From Sinonovacula constricta (lineage: Eukaryota; Mollusca; Bivalvia; Cardiida; Solecurtidae), in assembly GCA_007844125.1 (NCBI GenBank), contig CM017561.1:58989715-59053714 (forward strand): a DNA stretch of 64,000 nucleotides, read 5' to 3'. The stretch's first letter is position 1. Every line of letters begins with the position of its first letter. The position numbers and the translations under genes were made by a program. Below the pieces are notes generated by a model, which searched no databases, was not told the origin of the DNA, and saw only the letters and a program-made list of their open reading frames with translations. Below, piece after piece: positions 1-13,000 of the stretch.

Positions 1-393
1 TGTCATGTTGTATGTGTACACAAATGCCTGTTTTAAGAAACATCTTATTACAAATTGCGAGATTCAATGAAGTTTAGGCATTTTAACACAATCCTCTGGG
101 TACATCGTTTCCAATTAAATGATACCAAAATAACGTATGAAGGAATCTGTAAACCTCAAAATCACAGTTAGGCTTACCAGGCCGACTCTAACCGGACATG
201 TATATATCTAAATGCTGCCGACCCTTTGACATTAAATGTGGTATCCGGCAGTTTGAAACTTATTTCTGTCTCTCAAACATCGAAATATTATTGTAACATG
301 ACAAGATCCGGCGAAATGCTGCTTATAGATGTCCTACCTCTAAACGAAATTTGAAGCATAAAACTCCACTCTCCATTACAAACGTAAATTTTT

Positions 394-740
394 ATCTGAG
401 CCACGCTGCAGAATTAGTTTTTCTTAAAGATGATATCCGACAGTTTGCCAATATCAAATACATTTAACAATATTGAACCGCTGCTTTGGAGAATTTGGGC
501 ATATTTTATTTTACAAATCAATACTTTAGTTTTAATAAATACGATTTTGAACACAATTAAATTGATAGACAGAACTAATCGCGAAAACACACACACACTC
601 TTTGTATTATTTCTATTTCTATAGATATCGACGACAGAGCGGAATACCCGGATGACTATATAATATGATCTCAAAAGTAAGTGGTCACGTGGTTTTCTAA
701 GTTTAAAAATAGAGCTCCATCTCTGCAGCGTGGCTCGGAT
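394..740. mobile_element. MITE-like foldback element with about 19-bp terminal inverted repeats
   Basis: The end sequence ATCTGAGCCACGCTGCAGA at 394-412 is repeated inverted, with one mismatch, at 722-740. The interior has no substantial coding capacity; the short ORFs on both strands are incidental. Its left interior (about 424-590) recurs in diverged direct form at about 1937-2105, sharing the tatccgacagttt-like start and an aaatacgattttgaacac-like core. This suggests a dispersed non-autonomous family. Confidence 0.5.
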
Positions 741-1319
741 AGGAAATGCCTGTTAACAATGACGAGTGCTGATTTATGCTTGACTGTTTAAACAGACCTA
801 GGGCATCAAAAAAAAGCATTTTGCAGGACATTTTCAGGTAACATTGACTAATTTGGTTATTTGAGAAAAGAAATTTGGTTCAAACTCTTGGATACCACTT
901 CTAACAAAGAAAACCTGGTATCGAATTAGCTTTAAGATCAAGCTAATTCATCAGCCTGGTAATTTGCTGTGACGTCAATATCTACATTTTTTAAATATTT
1001 TTTCGTAGAAATTTGTATCGTGCTTATTTGAAAAGAATGGACATTAAGAGCGATATTTTCACGATTTGTACTCTTTAACAAATGAGATAGTGTTCAAAAT
1101 CGTCTTGGCCTAGACCACAGCCAGAGCTAATGTAGAATAATGTCCAGATTCCACACCCCTCACACGGAAAATAAATATTGGGAGTGATGATATAAATTGT
1201 GGCGATGATGGTTTTGATTATGATAATGTTCTAATGGTGTTAGTTGCAGTGGTTATAATATGATAATGATGTTTTTAGTGGTAACGATGATTAGGCTATA
1301 ATGACAATCATGTAAAATG
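741..1319. other. Noncoding flank, no gene seen
   Basis: AT-rich sequence between the foldback element and the microsatellite. No ORF, splice-site pair or RNA gene could be supported. Confidence 0.5.
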
Positions 1320-1493
1320 ATACTGATGATGAAGACGATGATGATGGTGGTGATGATGATGATGGTGGTGGTGGTGATGATGGTGATGATGATTCAGATG
1401 ATGATGGTGATGATGATGATGACAATGACAATCATGTTAAGTGCTACTGATGATGATTAAAATGATGATGATGATGATGATGGCGATGATGAT
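1320..1493 (+). repeat. Imperfect GAT/GGT trinucleotide microsatellite
   Basis: Long runs of gatgat and ggtggt, with interruptions, form a simple-sequence tract. Looser GAT-rich sequence starts near 1180. There is no sign that it lies in an exon. Confidence 0.85.
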
Positions 1494-1929
1494 GCTTTTG
1501 TCTTGTTGAAGATGAACTAAAATGGTCAAGTTATTCTTAAACTTGGCATATATTGCCGAGGAGTTTCATATACCCGCACCGCCCAAGTTTCATTTAAAAA
1601 AAAAATGACGGAAATTATTGATTGTCAATTGTTTACTTGCTGTGTTGGTTTCGTGGAAGACCACTCGATTGCTTTTCATGTTCGTTAGTCTTTTTACTTT
1701 TTTTTTGTTAACGTCGATATGCTGACATCACCAGTTACGACGTAATAATTGCGATTCTGACCAAGTAGCATCATTCGGACCGTAAGTTTTTCGAACCCGC
1801 TTTAGTGATATATTGTTGTTTCATCGGTTCATATGAAATTGAAGCATCGAAATCTTATTTATAAAAAATAGGGTTTACTATTTCAAGCAAAATAATTTGC
1901 TTTCTGAATGTGTTAATTGCCAGTGTCTT

Positions 1930-2130
1930 TCTTAAAGGTGGTATCCAACAGTTTAACTATTCAACTGGTCACTCGAGGCTACATAAAATATATATAATAC
2001 TGCTTTGGGGAATATGAACATAATTTTTATATAAACCCATACTTTAATCTTAAGAAATACAATTTTGAACACTAACTGAATTGTTAGACAAAATTAATCT
2101 TGAAAAGATCGCTCTGAATGAGTTTTCTTT
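1930..2130. repeat. Diverged partial copy of the foldback repeat at 394-740
   Basis: The order of motifs (cttaaaggtggtatcc, a ctgctttggggaat-like block, aatacaattttgaacact, then a lysine/asparagine-like AT block) parallels 424-600 in the same orientation. The terminal inverted repeats are not visible here, so the copy is truncated or decayed. Confidence 0.4.
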
Positions 2131-2880
2131 CCAAGAGTATAACTGATGGAAAAGTTCTGGTACTGGTAGTACTAGTAGCCCCCTTCTAAGTTCTACTCGG
2201 GATGCTGTTGCAGGATATTTAGTTATATACAATAGTGAATTTATCATTCTTGTACATACATTTAGTTTTTTTCAAACTTGATTAAGTTGTCAATCAAATT
2301 TAGTTTCTTAAATTGTATAGTGGCTCTCATTACTTCAGGTACAAATATGTAGTCTATTAAGTAGATTTTATTGGAAGAACATTTATAACCAAGTAGGTAA
2401 TGTTATAAATTATTTATTACGTTTAAAGCTCACTGTATTGTAAGTAAATTTTACTTGCAAAACTGAAATGACTGACAAAAAAAACTGGCTTCCGAAATTT
2501 TTAGTCCTAAAAGATAAAAAATATGTTAAACTGAATTACCCTATATGCAAAACCACAACACCAATAACAAGTAGAAGCATGTAATTTCAGAGTAAAATTG
2601 AGGTTGGAACAGAGGTATCAGAGAACCCCAAGTAACTTCTCTCAGACGTGCAACTTGCCTACTTGTATTTATTTTATTTTATATTACAATCAATCGACAA
2701 AGAGCTATGTGCAATCAGTGTATGTATGATGAACTTTGAGAGAACTTGATCTCAAGGCTTAGCCTTGAAAGACTTTAAAAAATACATAGCATTCCAGCTG
2801 AGATTCTCTCATGCAACTTTTTAACAGAAGTTCCAAGGCTGTTGTGTTCTGAATTTATAGTACGGTATGTCTGAAGTTTG
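2131..2880. other. Upstream region or first intron of the TMEM121-family gene
   Basis: No coding signal. A perfect 7-bp inverted repeat with a 3-base spacer (TCAAGGC-tta-GCCTTGA) lies at about 2752-2768. The noncoding first exon of the TMEM121-family gene may be in or upstream of this stretch, but no donor site stands out. Confidence 0.35.
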
Positions 2881-2900
2881 TTAATTATCTTCTTTTTCAG
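2881..2900 (+). promoter_or_regulatory. 3' splice site in the 5' UTR of the TMEM121-family gene
   Basis: A pyrimidine-rich tract (cttctttttcag) ends at 2900, and the sequence after it runs without an upstream ATG-initiated long frame to the ATG at 3008. This implies a noncoding first exon further upstream that I could not place. The intron 5' end is not identified. Confidence 0.55.
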
Positions 2901-3007
2901 GTACCAGTCATTACACATCAGCACCGTTCATTAGAAGTGTGATTTTCGGAATACATTAATAAACATCAGCAGTTACAGACTGGATTAAACAAATACCTAA
3001 CATCAAA

Positions 3008-3925
3008 ATGGCAGGAGTTTGCATCAGGATGTGTAATTCTCTCTACCAGCTGCCTGCTAGGATTACTTGTGTCTTACTCATGTTTTTCCAAGGCTGTGTA
3101 CTTAATTACTATCTTATAAAGTACAAAAACACACATTGGTATGCCTGGGTGGTTGCGGACTTGGCGCTTTTACTTGTGTTTGTTGCTGCATTTATTATCT
3201 CCTACCGACATTTAATATTGGCAAAGGAAACTGCAAGACAGAAATCCCCTATACAGACTGGTAGTTTACCGCTTGGCTACTTTGCATGGTTGATGTACAG
3301 TGTCATTTTGGCAATAAGAGTGGGAATTATCTTCAATGACTTCGCCTGGAAGCTAAAAGAAGAAGACTTTTTTGGCCCGAACACGCTGAAGATCACAATA
3401 TCCCTGGCTGCCATTGTCTTCTTACTTCTTCTTCTCTCTCACCATGACGCGAAACCAGAATCTCATCGTCACAACATCATATCTCAACTTACAGGAACTG
3501 TTGTGTTTGATGTGTTGGACTCTGTTGATGTGCTGGACATTCTTTTTGATCATGAAGCTATTGTCGACTTCCCATTGCATCTCAATACAGCTATAATTAC
3601 TATAGCATGCATCAACTTAATCCTGCCAACGCTTCCACTGATGACACTCAGCAGAACACACTATGGACACAAAGAAACACCTGAAGACATTGAGATGCTA
3701 CATAAGATGCTGCTAGTGTTTCTTGTCAACTTGCCGCTGCTGATTATCAGAATGCTTCTGTGGCATTTACTGAGTAATGATATTTCAATTTTTCCAGTCA
3801 AGAATCTCATTGTAATATTTCTGGTGTTTCACGATATCTACGAAAAGAAGAAGAAGGAGTTGGACGAAGAAGATTCACCAGCTATTGGAAGTGATGAAAT
3901 GGCTGACTTTACCCCGCAGGCTTAA
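3008..3925 (+). CDS. TMEM121B: TMEM121/CECR6-family multi-pass membrane protein
   Basis: The complete 305-codon ORF lies in one exon, as is usual for this family. Hydrophobic segments fall at about residues 17-36, 46-66, 90-109, 126-144, 192-214, 233-255 and 263-275, so it is a multi-pass membrane protein. Family features are FFGPNTLK (121-128), the acidic amphipathic stretch DVLDSVDVLDILF (168-180) after LTGTVVF, and the late hydrophobic pair ending PVKNLIVIF. The C-terminus is cytosol-like and charged (KKKKELDEED). The ATG is the first in the exon and lies 108 nt after a good 3' splice site. The biochemical role of the family is poorly defined. Membership looks firm by eye; choosing TMEM121B (CECR6) over TMEM121 is less certain. 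It is convergent with CCDC66. Confidence 0.75.
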   Translation: MAGVCIRMCNSLYQLPARITCVLLMFFQGCVLNYYLIKYKNTHWYAWVVADLALLLVFVAAFIISYRHLILAKETARQKSPIQTGSLPLGYFAWLMYSVILAIRVGIIFNDFAWKLKEEDFFGPNTLKITISLAAIVFLLLLLSHHDAKPESHRHNIISQLTGTVVFDVLDSVDVLDILFDHEAIVDFPLHLNTAIITIACINLILPTLPLMTLSRTHYGHKETPEDIEMLHKMLLVFLVNLPLLIIRMLLWHLLSNDISIFPVKNLIVIFLVFHDIYEKKKKELDEEDSPAIGSDEMADFTPQA

Positions 3926-4938
3926 AATACATATAGACACCGGAGCTTTTTACAGAATTTTAACCCTTGTCTAGCATCTCTTATTTCGCCTCCAAACCTT
4001 AGCCTATGTACAGCTGGCTCTAAATCAACGTATCACTGATAATGATACAATTTTGATAAAAAAACCATTGCAACAGATTTGGATGAGCATTTTAATTTCT
4101 ATACAAAATTAAACTTAACAGTACTCTTCTGATATGGTGATAAGTCCGTGGAAAAAAAGAAAATGCTATAATGTCCACATACTATTTTGCAGTTATACAT
4201 TTGCGGGAGTTGTTACTAGGAATGCTTGCCTGAATTGGGCATGCATAATGCTGTGCAGAAGTACTGCTTTGTTTTTTATTGGAATATGGTGGATAAGTTT
4301 GTTGTTGTTTTTCCCTAACTACCCATAAGCAATGATGAATAGACATGCTAGAATTTTTTTTGTTTTATTTAGTCCTGTGAAATGTACCTTGTTAAGGTTA
4401 CATTTTTTATAGACCATAGGCTAATTGGACTTTTAGTGAAGCTGTTGTTAGGTTGAATTACCTAAATATTTTTGTCTAAGGCAAGCTAAACTTTTTGTGC
4501 AATATTATTTTCACATGGACTTGAAGATGTTTGTGGGACATAACTGGGGGCTAGTTTCCAAATTAAAGAAACAATATCTTGTTGATTTGGGTTTATTTAT
4601 TCTGATGCAATTTACAGCTATATATACCTGTATCAGTTACTTTAGTACCTAGGTTAGAATACTTTATTGATTATTAAATAAATATTTTATTCTCTTATGC
4701 AGAAATTATTCAACCAAGAAAAGAATTTCAGAAACTTAAGGGTTCATTTCATCATAAATCTTAAAATCAATTGTATAAGTTGAATGAATTTTGTTTATAT
4801 ACTTGAAGATTGTACAGATGGATAATTATGTTAATATTAGAAACTTTAAAGATATACTCCTTTGCAGAAATATTGATGTTAGACTGAAAAAGAATATTTA
4901 AGTCAGATATTGTTTTTACCTGAAACATAGAAAATAAA
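3926..4938 (+). other. Probable 3' UTR of the TMEM121-family gene with candidate poly(A) signals
   Basis: AT-rich noncoding DNA follows the stop codon. AATAAA hexamers occur at 4677-4682 and 4933-4938 and are the nearest plausible cleavage signals. The true end cannot be decided without transcript data, because AATAAA is frequent by chance at this base composition. Confidence 0.35.
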
Positions 4939-7228
4939 GAGGCAACAACCTAAATATGACAGTATTGAGCAATTAGATTTACACATATTTAGTGATAGAG
5001 AAAATTTCTTCTATTGCGACCACCTTTCGTTCTGACTCAAAGTGGTCTTAATCATGACTTGGTCTTAATAGTGTGTTTGGATGAGCATGTGAAACCAACA
5101 TTGTTTTTGCACCATTGATGCAATTAAATTTACTTAGGATAATCATGAATGTAAGGATTAAACTGTGTAAATGTACAAGTCATAGATACAATGAAAGATA
5201 TATAATTTTATCGATGATTTAAATGTATGATCACACTGTAGAGGTGTTAATTGCATGTAAAACTGTCCAATCTCCGCAACAAGTTCATTGTTTTGCACAC
5301 ATTTTTTTCTATTGCTCAGATTCATCAAGACCTTGAATATTTCTCGATACTGGTCAATAAGCGTCTAATTGACTAAGATTATGATCACATGTGACCCGGT
5401 GTCCTAAATTGTAAATTGAAAACACGCTGGTGGGCATTACTTTGCCGATGAGCGAGTGCAAGTCTTTTAGTTTTGGTCAAGGTGGTCGCATTAAGGTCAG
5501 TGTTTACATAAGAAATATGCAAAATGTTTAAGTTAAGCTGGGTGTTATGCCAGATTAGCGGCGTGCCCATTATTGTGGTCAGTTTCTCATTGAATAAAAA
5601 AGCCAAATAATTTGTACTTATGAAAATGGACGTGGTCACTTTACAGGCATGGTCTTTGGGTGGTATTTTACTGTAGTTGGTTCCATAATTTGATTGTTTC
5701 TCCTCCCCGCCTTGATATTTTGACAGTTTCTATTAATATGCAGGTGATAACAAACATCACTGACAAACGGTATGTGTAATGTAGGTCAACTGTTCACCAT
5801 GTGCTAATTGTGCTTCACAGATTGTCTAAGTGGGTTTAAGCAAAAGATTTTAACAAGTCAACAGTGTCATACTTTAATGGCTTTGATGTGTTTAACATTT
5901 ATACATTTTCAAGTGTCTGTAAACACACTTGTTAAAATCGATAGAGAAATGCAAGCTGTTGAGCAGCCCAATTGTAGTGTTTTTTTTATCTTTTACCTTG
6001 AATTTTTTGTTTTGTTTTATATTGCCTCCCTTCTTTTATGTCTTTTTATCTCATTCTAAGAATATCTGTATTTTTGTCTAGCTTTTGGTAGAAGCTTAGT
6101 GTCTCACATTTATGTGGTAAATCCAGCCATATTGTAATACTTTCTTAGTTTATAGAACTGAATGTACACGGTGTGTAGGTATTTTTATTATATTTCAATG
6201 TTTTAAAAACCTTTTGTTTGTTTTACTAAAATACATAATCCAAATTTAAAGAAATATTGATATTATTTAAGTTTTGAGAATTTTACTCATTTTTCATATT
6301 AATTTTTTCATTTAAAACTCAATTATTAATATCCCAGACTCTACTTTTAATTGTAAGAAAAACTTTTTTTTACAACAGTTTATCTTCTAAATAAGCAAAA
6401 TAAAATCTACCGTCTGGTTGGTTACCGGCATATGAGTAACATGACAATTAATCTGTTATTATTTTTACTAAGATTTACACATTTTAAAATTAGTGTTTTT
6501 AACATGAAATATTTTCTCTCATTTCATATACTGTAAGTAGGAGTATATATTTTTTGTCTTTGATCAATGTATTTGAGTTTAAGTATCATGGACTATTAAT
6601 GACTTAGTGTGATTTTCCAAAGAATATTATTGACCATCATTTTTTAGAAGTTTGATTGAATGCAGTGTACCAAATATACATGTAGTTAGTAAATAGGAAA
6701 TATTTCAGGAATATGTATATTAAATATTGTACTTCAGTCAATTGTATTCAATTATTTTTCTGAAAAAAGCAAGCTAATAATCTTGTTGACTGTTAATATT
6801 TCATGAATCATGATACTTTATGAATTTTTAATTAGAATTCTAATGCAGAGACAATTCAGATATATATTTAATCATGTATATGCACATTTAGTTCATTTCC
6901 AAATGATTCTTTAACATCCATGAACAATAACAATAAAAAAGAAAATGGATAAACTGGTTGAGTAACAAGTTAACAAAAGTTACTTTTGTTAAACTCTCTC
7001 AATCATTTTACGAACTTATGTTATTATTTTAATTTTTTGTGTCTTTGAAACACCACATAATGTTTATAGATGAGTAATCTCAGTGTCTCTATTGTGCCTT
7101 GTCATTTTGGTGCTAGATTGCTATCTATATTGTATTTTCATATAGAAATGTATGAATATGGATAGCAAAGGGACTTGTTAATGGTTTGTTTTATTTGTCT
7201 TCAGCTTCATTGCACCAACACAATTATG
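4939..7228. other. Intergenic AT-rich region, no gene seen
   Basis: Short ORFs here have AT-driven composition and no recognisable domains. No tRNA-like boxes or clear inverted repeats were noticed. The 3' UTR of the TMEM121-family gene could extend into its left part. Confidence 0.45.
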
Positions 7229-7420
7229 GTAATACATGTGAACTCTCCCACTTTGGGAGGGAGTTTCCCACTTTAAAGTTCAAAATTATTTGAAAATGAG
7301 GGTTGTTTTACACATTTTCAGAAATCTCCCTACTTGAAAACAGATTACTTCCTACTTTGTTTATAGGAAAATAACAAGTTTCCCACTTTGCAAGTGAAAA
7401 TCTCCCACTTTGGCCTCAGA
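7229..7420 (+). repeat. Dispersed repeat R1, copy 1
   Basis: The segment contains recurring tctcccacttt phrases and is repeated in inverted orientation at 21825-22023. Shared landmarks are the cccactttg-gcctcaga end, the aagtttcccactttgcaagtg block, the ttttcagaaatctccc block and the ttatttgaaaatgaggg block. It looks like a non-autonomous mobile element. Confidence 0.6.
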
Positions 7421-8640
7421 AAAAGTTTGCATGTATGATATTATATTGTCAGCAGCAAGATACTGGTGAAGGAACACACTATTCAAGTGTCTGGGTAAAA
7501 CCATTGGTGATCCTCTTTTCAGCTGAAAGTTTTTGCTCTGACCATAACTCAAACTCAGTCATTGAAGGGCTGAATAGTAGTACACCTCTAACCTCTAAGG
7601 CCCAGTCCCCTGTTATGGTCAATAATAATTTACAAAATTAAGTGTTACTTTTGAACTGCAATAATACATATTTTTATAGAAACAAATGTACATGTTTTAA
7701 CAATATTATATTGCTGTCCAGTGTATTTACATCAAGTAGATGCCTCAATTGTGTTGGCAAACTTTGACTAAGATTTGTTTTGGTCTATTTTATGAGATCA
7801 ACATTATTTCACAAAATGATGTACATTTATTTGAATGATAGTTTTAAGTTTTTTTAACTATTTTGAAAAAAAAGTACATTACTAGAACTGTTTTTTTTTT
7901 AAATTCAGGTTTTTACAGTTTTGGATTTCTATTTATGTACATTTTTTTACACATTCAGGTTGGAATATTTATATTAGTGCTATATCTAGAAAAAGGCATG
8001 TGCTCTTGTCTTTAAAATAAAACAACACTGCATTCACAAAGGTCACACTGCGGTCAAAAGTCTGATTTGCCCTCACTCCTCTACAATTATATATATTGCT
8101 TGAACACAAATTTTACACATGCTTAATTAAGTCTTATTGTAAAAGCAATTGTCTTCTACTAAGCTGTTTAAAATAAAAGGCTAGGAAGTTTAAAAAAATC
8201 CAAAAAGCCTACTACAATATGAACGTTTGATGTTAAATAATAAATTGTACAACTATAAAAACAGATTTATAGAAGTAAACAAAATATGAAACAGTTAAAT
8301 ATGGCTTGTCAAGGATTACAACTCTTCCCCAGCAACCAGAGCTTCAATGAATGGCTGTCTTATACCTTTGTTGTCAGTGATGTCTGGATTGCCAAAAATC
8401 ATTTTGATGTCCATAAAATTGTCCAGGGAGCAATGCTCACTTTCCCCAACAGAGGCAACCACAGATTCCTCTGCTTTGATGTTTACCTAATCAAGAAGTC
8501 TTTCTCCTTTTTTACTGTGTATTCCAGTAGATGATTAGTCTCAGAAGTAATGTGATTTTTGCATCCAGCCTTGGTTTTGTCAAGTTAATAAGTCCATATT
8601 GGCTCACACAAAAACAGGTGCCAGCTTTATGAAGGATCTA
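7421..8640. other. Intergenic, no gene seen
   Basis: An 82-codon + strand frame at 8286-8534 is the longest open stretch. It has no recognisable domain and no splice context, so it is not called. The rest is AT-rich noncoding DNA. Confidence 0.4.
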
Positions 8641-8899
8641 ATGGCGTCAACAGGGCGTGGATGATGTGCTCTGTCTTGTAGGTTTTCATCCTCCTTATAA
8701 GCACCCTGCTCAAGTTCCAGAGCCAATTCTTACTTTATCTGTTTCAGACTTACTGGCATTTGCAAGGTCTAGAATTACTGAAGTGTATAGGAAAATAAGA
8801 AAAGGTCCTATCAAAATTTCCACAGATATATGTTATAGATGTTTATCTACCTGTAGACAAAGGCAAACAAGGTAAATGTAAATGTGACAAAAACACAGA

Positions 8900-9420
8900 G
8901 ACGAGACAACACACAAAAGAAAAACCATCAGTTACCGCCTTGGAACGGACAGTCGGCAAAGGGCCAACTGGGGTGCTTAAACCTGGTTTGTGGAGCACAA
9001 AAAGTTGTCAAAGCTCCTTAGTATGAGGGTATGAGCTTGTTTCTTAATTTTTCATCCTGCTGCCATTCTCAAGCACAGGCTGAATCTTTTCAAGAGACTG
9101 GGTTCTGTTTACTTATGATTTCTAATAACTTCAGAGGCTTGGTAATATTTCATCAGTTTCCCTGCACTCCTTTCAAAGCTGTTCTTGGCAGGAAGTGCCA
9201 ATATTTGATTCTGACAGTTATCAAATCTGTCTTGATTTCTTTTAATCTAGCTGACACTCCTGGCTTTTTTTCCACCATAGTGTTGCAACAGTCTCTCACA
9301 AATGCTGCAAAGGTGTCCAGTTTTATGTCTGTTAACATTTGTCTTTACCTCCTGTAAGATTGTCATAGCCTGACCATTGTCAGACTGTATTTCTTTTAGA
9401 AAGTCTGTGTGAACTTCTCT
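8900..9420 (-). pseudogene. Possible decayed coding remnant
   Basis: Minus-strand translation gives short stretches of protein-like sequence in more than one frame. Examples are EIQSDNGQAM followed by HKTGHLCSICERLL with a CxxC pair, and in a second frame ARLKEIKTDLITVRIKYWHF with LPRTALKGV. Composition is less AT-rich than the flanks. No intact ORF, start or splice structure links the pieces. It may be a relic of a retroposed gene or of a mobile-element ORF; the family was not recognised. Confidence 0.3.
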
Positions 9421-9429
9421 AGTTCCAAG

Positions 9430-12400
9430 ATGTTATTCCAATTTTTTCATGAAATGAAACTTTGTCAAAATAGATATATATAGATATAAGACTAGTTGAA
9501 ATTAAAAGATGATATATATACACTTTTATTTGATGTGGTACATGGTACACACTTTTTTTTATCAGACAGCAATGTTTCTTGATAGCTAGAAGATTGTGGA
9601 CAATCATATTGTAACTGCTGATTTTATTTAAAAAATGTTGTACATGTATTTCGATTTTAGTCATATAAAAGAGAGTATACAATTTTATTGTATTAATGAA
9701 TATGCCATATTATCAAATGCTTGCCACATTATGCCATATAATTGAAAATATAATTAATTTTTTTTTTCTAATTCCCCCACTGTCCTAAAAAGATTTCCCG
9801 GGTTGAGTGCAGCTTTTCATATGAGAGACCCATGGTTTGATCCTTGGTTGTGTAATACCTAATTCATAAAAAATGTTGTTACGATCGTATATGGACATTG
9901 CCTTTGGATTACTGAAATATTTGTTTATGGGATGTAAAACTTTGCAACTGCTACTCGAATGAATATTGGTAATCTTAAAAAGTGATTAATAGTTAGAAAT
10001 GATCTCACTTTCTGTTATTAATATTCATTAAAAAACCAACTTGAAGGTACATTCACACCAGCCATTTGTATTCACCCACAGTGTTTTGTTATGTCATGAC
10101 GCATGTCTGCAATGGATTCTTCGGGTGCTAGGGGGAAAATAAGTGTTCTATGTTGTTCTTGGTCTTGTGGCTTTATTTTCTCTTAGTTGGCAAAGAGAAA
10201 AAGGTGCGAGAACAAGTGTAGCCACATAAGTGTGTTGTTTTTTTCCACATGTTTGACTTAACAATTTTACTTTTAACCAACTCTAGTGATATTGATGATT
10301 GTAAAAGGACAGAGCTGTAGGGATTTTGTATCTACTATGTGTGACATTTTGTCCTTGTCCATGCTACATTTGTCTTGTTCATGTAGACGTTACCTTAAAC
10401 TATTTTTCAGTTAAGATTTTATTGTATCTTACAGTCACATTGACAGTGGGTTCTTTCTTCACAAAATCAACATTGATTTATCTTCAAGCAAACACTTTTA
10501 CCCTGCAGTGGACACTTCAGTCTGTAATTTTTTTTTGTTCAATGATCAATATTTTATCAAATTTGAAGGTACATTCCCATCAAGTTTTTTTTTTTTTTTT
10601 CAAACGAACAAAGACTACTCAATTTCTTTTTTTGAAAAAAATAAATAAAAAAATGTGCTATTTTTAGCAAGTACATGACATTTCGATCACTTCTACAGTA
10701 TATTTAATGTTCATATTGTAAATATATTTCCTAGCTCAAATAGTGTTGCTTTCTTGAGAATTGATATTACTACAGTGTAACTGCTTTAATATTTTCAACA
10801 AATGCTCAGTTTCAGACCAAATGCTATAATTAAGTTTGATGGGTTGAGGTTGGATTTTGTGAGGAATAATGGCATTTGTTGTACGGAAAATATTTTGGTG
10901 CCGAATATTAACATATGCAGGTTGAAGTTTGATGTGCAAATATTGTCAAGCTTCAGTCTTTTTTTACCATTGCATAGATTAGAAAGAAACTTCACTTATG
11001 TTTTTCTTAATATCAAACTGATTATATTAATTTTGTTAGCATTTTTGGTTTCATCTTTGGTTTGTTAAAGTTTTAATTAGTTTTAAATGTTTTTCTCTCA
11101 TCTATGTACCATATGTGTTCTTGTTCGTTTCTAATGATATTATCGACTGCTGTGTAAACTATACTTATGATGTTTGATTTGTATTATATATGTTTAATAT
11201 TGTCTCTCTGGTTTGTGTGCATTTTAAATTTGCCTCAGCCTTAACCCATGGTGTTCTAATATGTACAGCTAAGTCATATTTATAGGAGATAAAACTTCTA
11301 ATCCAATTCAGTTTATCTCTTACATTATGTCATACATTGTCATGTTTTGGAGTGTGTTTTTTTTCTCTTTCTTTTGTAAGCCCTTTTGTTATATAGCTTA
11401 CTATATGTATTGTAGGTAAACTGTAAAATAAGCTACCTTAAATGAAGTAGGATCATAATTTGTAAATGTGTTATTGTTTTTTTCTTTCTTTTGACAGCAG
11501 TTTTATGTAGTCAAAGCCAAATTTGATCAAACAATTCTTAAATACCATTTTATTATCACATGGTATAAAATCCGTAGTATAAATTTTATACTGGTAAGGT
11601 ACCATAAACTAATTACTTTCACAGGTGACAATTTGATCCACTGGTTTTAACTAGTTATTTAATATGTTGTGTATCAATGTAATGTTGATACTGGATATAT
11701 ATCAGTATTTTGTGTTTCATGGCACATCAACACTTGATAAGTCATAAGATTTTAATATCTATTGTTTTATAGAAGCCTCATTGAAATTAGATGGTCCACT
11801 ATAAAAGTATTTGAGGAAAAATGTCTCTCGATTATAACTGAAGTAAATTCAGACCAATGGTTCTTTTATTGTTGTAAATATCATAATTTCTATTGTTATG
11901 TTATTATTACTACTGGTATTATCATAACTTTTACTTTTACTACTGTAATTATAATTACAATTAATTATTATTTTATTACTACAATTATTATTATTATTAT
12001 TATGATTATGATTTGTATCTGAAAAACAAACTTTGTTTACATTTGTTATAAAGGTTGACAATATTTTTGTTGACATGCAGCTGGGTTAATATCTCATGGT
12101 TTGTAGAAACATTTTTACCAAGTTTCTCTGTCATTAGATTTAAGTATTGTGAAGAAAAAGAAATCTCCCTTTGTTCTGTTTGCTTCAGGTTGTAATTTTA
12201 ATTTTGATCATTTTTTATACTCTTTTAAAAATATCAATATTTTTTACTTTGTTTACTTGTTTTTAAAGAAAAATATTATTATAATTGGAATTAAATTTTA
12301 ATGAATTAAAAATAGACATTTATAAGTATAATAAAAATACAATTTACTTTTTGTTATGAGTGTATTCATGTGGTTAGTATTTATGAAAGACTGGTGAATG

Positions 12401-13000
12401 GTCTGGCACATATACAATATCTTGAACAAGTAAAACAAAAACACATTTTTGACAGTTTTATTCTAGTTTGTTTTAAGGCTCTAATTTTTATTATTTTATC
12501 CTATGGTAGACAACTTCACACTGTGAAATGTTTTCAGGCTTTCGTTAGATTTACAAGCTCCATGTATCCAGTATAGCATCTAATGATGTATTTGTTAATA
12601 TATGTTCAGTGTCAATTTATCAGTCACGAGCATTTAAAGGATTTGATCAAGTTTAAGATAAAATTGGTTATTTAATATTATTACACTTTTAAACATTTAG
12701 CGTGTTTATTGAAATGGCTTATGCTGTAAATGTTATATACATATATCAGTTTGCAAATTGCATGGATTACTAACTTATGTGTTCTTTTGGCTTTGTTATT
12801 TATAATTATCAAATACTTGCATTGTTTTCTTTTTCAAACTATCTCTGTTTTGGATATTATAAATAAAAGGAATATAAGTGACATGTCATATTTTTGTTTA
12901 ATATGTTGTCATGTCCAGTGCACAGATGGGTAGCAGTTTAATGGTGAAAAAAAACTAAACAATCAAGATAAGAATTTCAATTTTTATTCTTTACTTAATT
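9430..13000. other. Intergenic AT-rich region with simple-sequence tracts
   Basis: Open frames of 66-113 codons here are low-complexity, T-run driven and lack domains. A poly(T) run lies near 10585-10600. An ATT-rich tract lies at 11880-12012. Confidence 0.45.
11880..12012. repeat. ATT/ACT-rich imperfect trinucleotide tract
   Basis: Repeated attatt and attact units with point interruptions, ending in a run of att and then atg triplets. The open frames read across it on both strands are compositional. Confidence 0.75.

Noticed and set aside
10326..10667. 113-codon + strand ORF
   Set aside because: Low-complexity, poly(T)-driven composition, no recognisable domain and no splice or promoter context.
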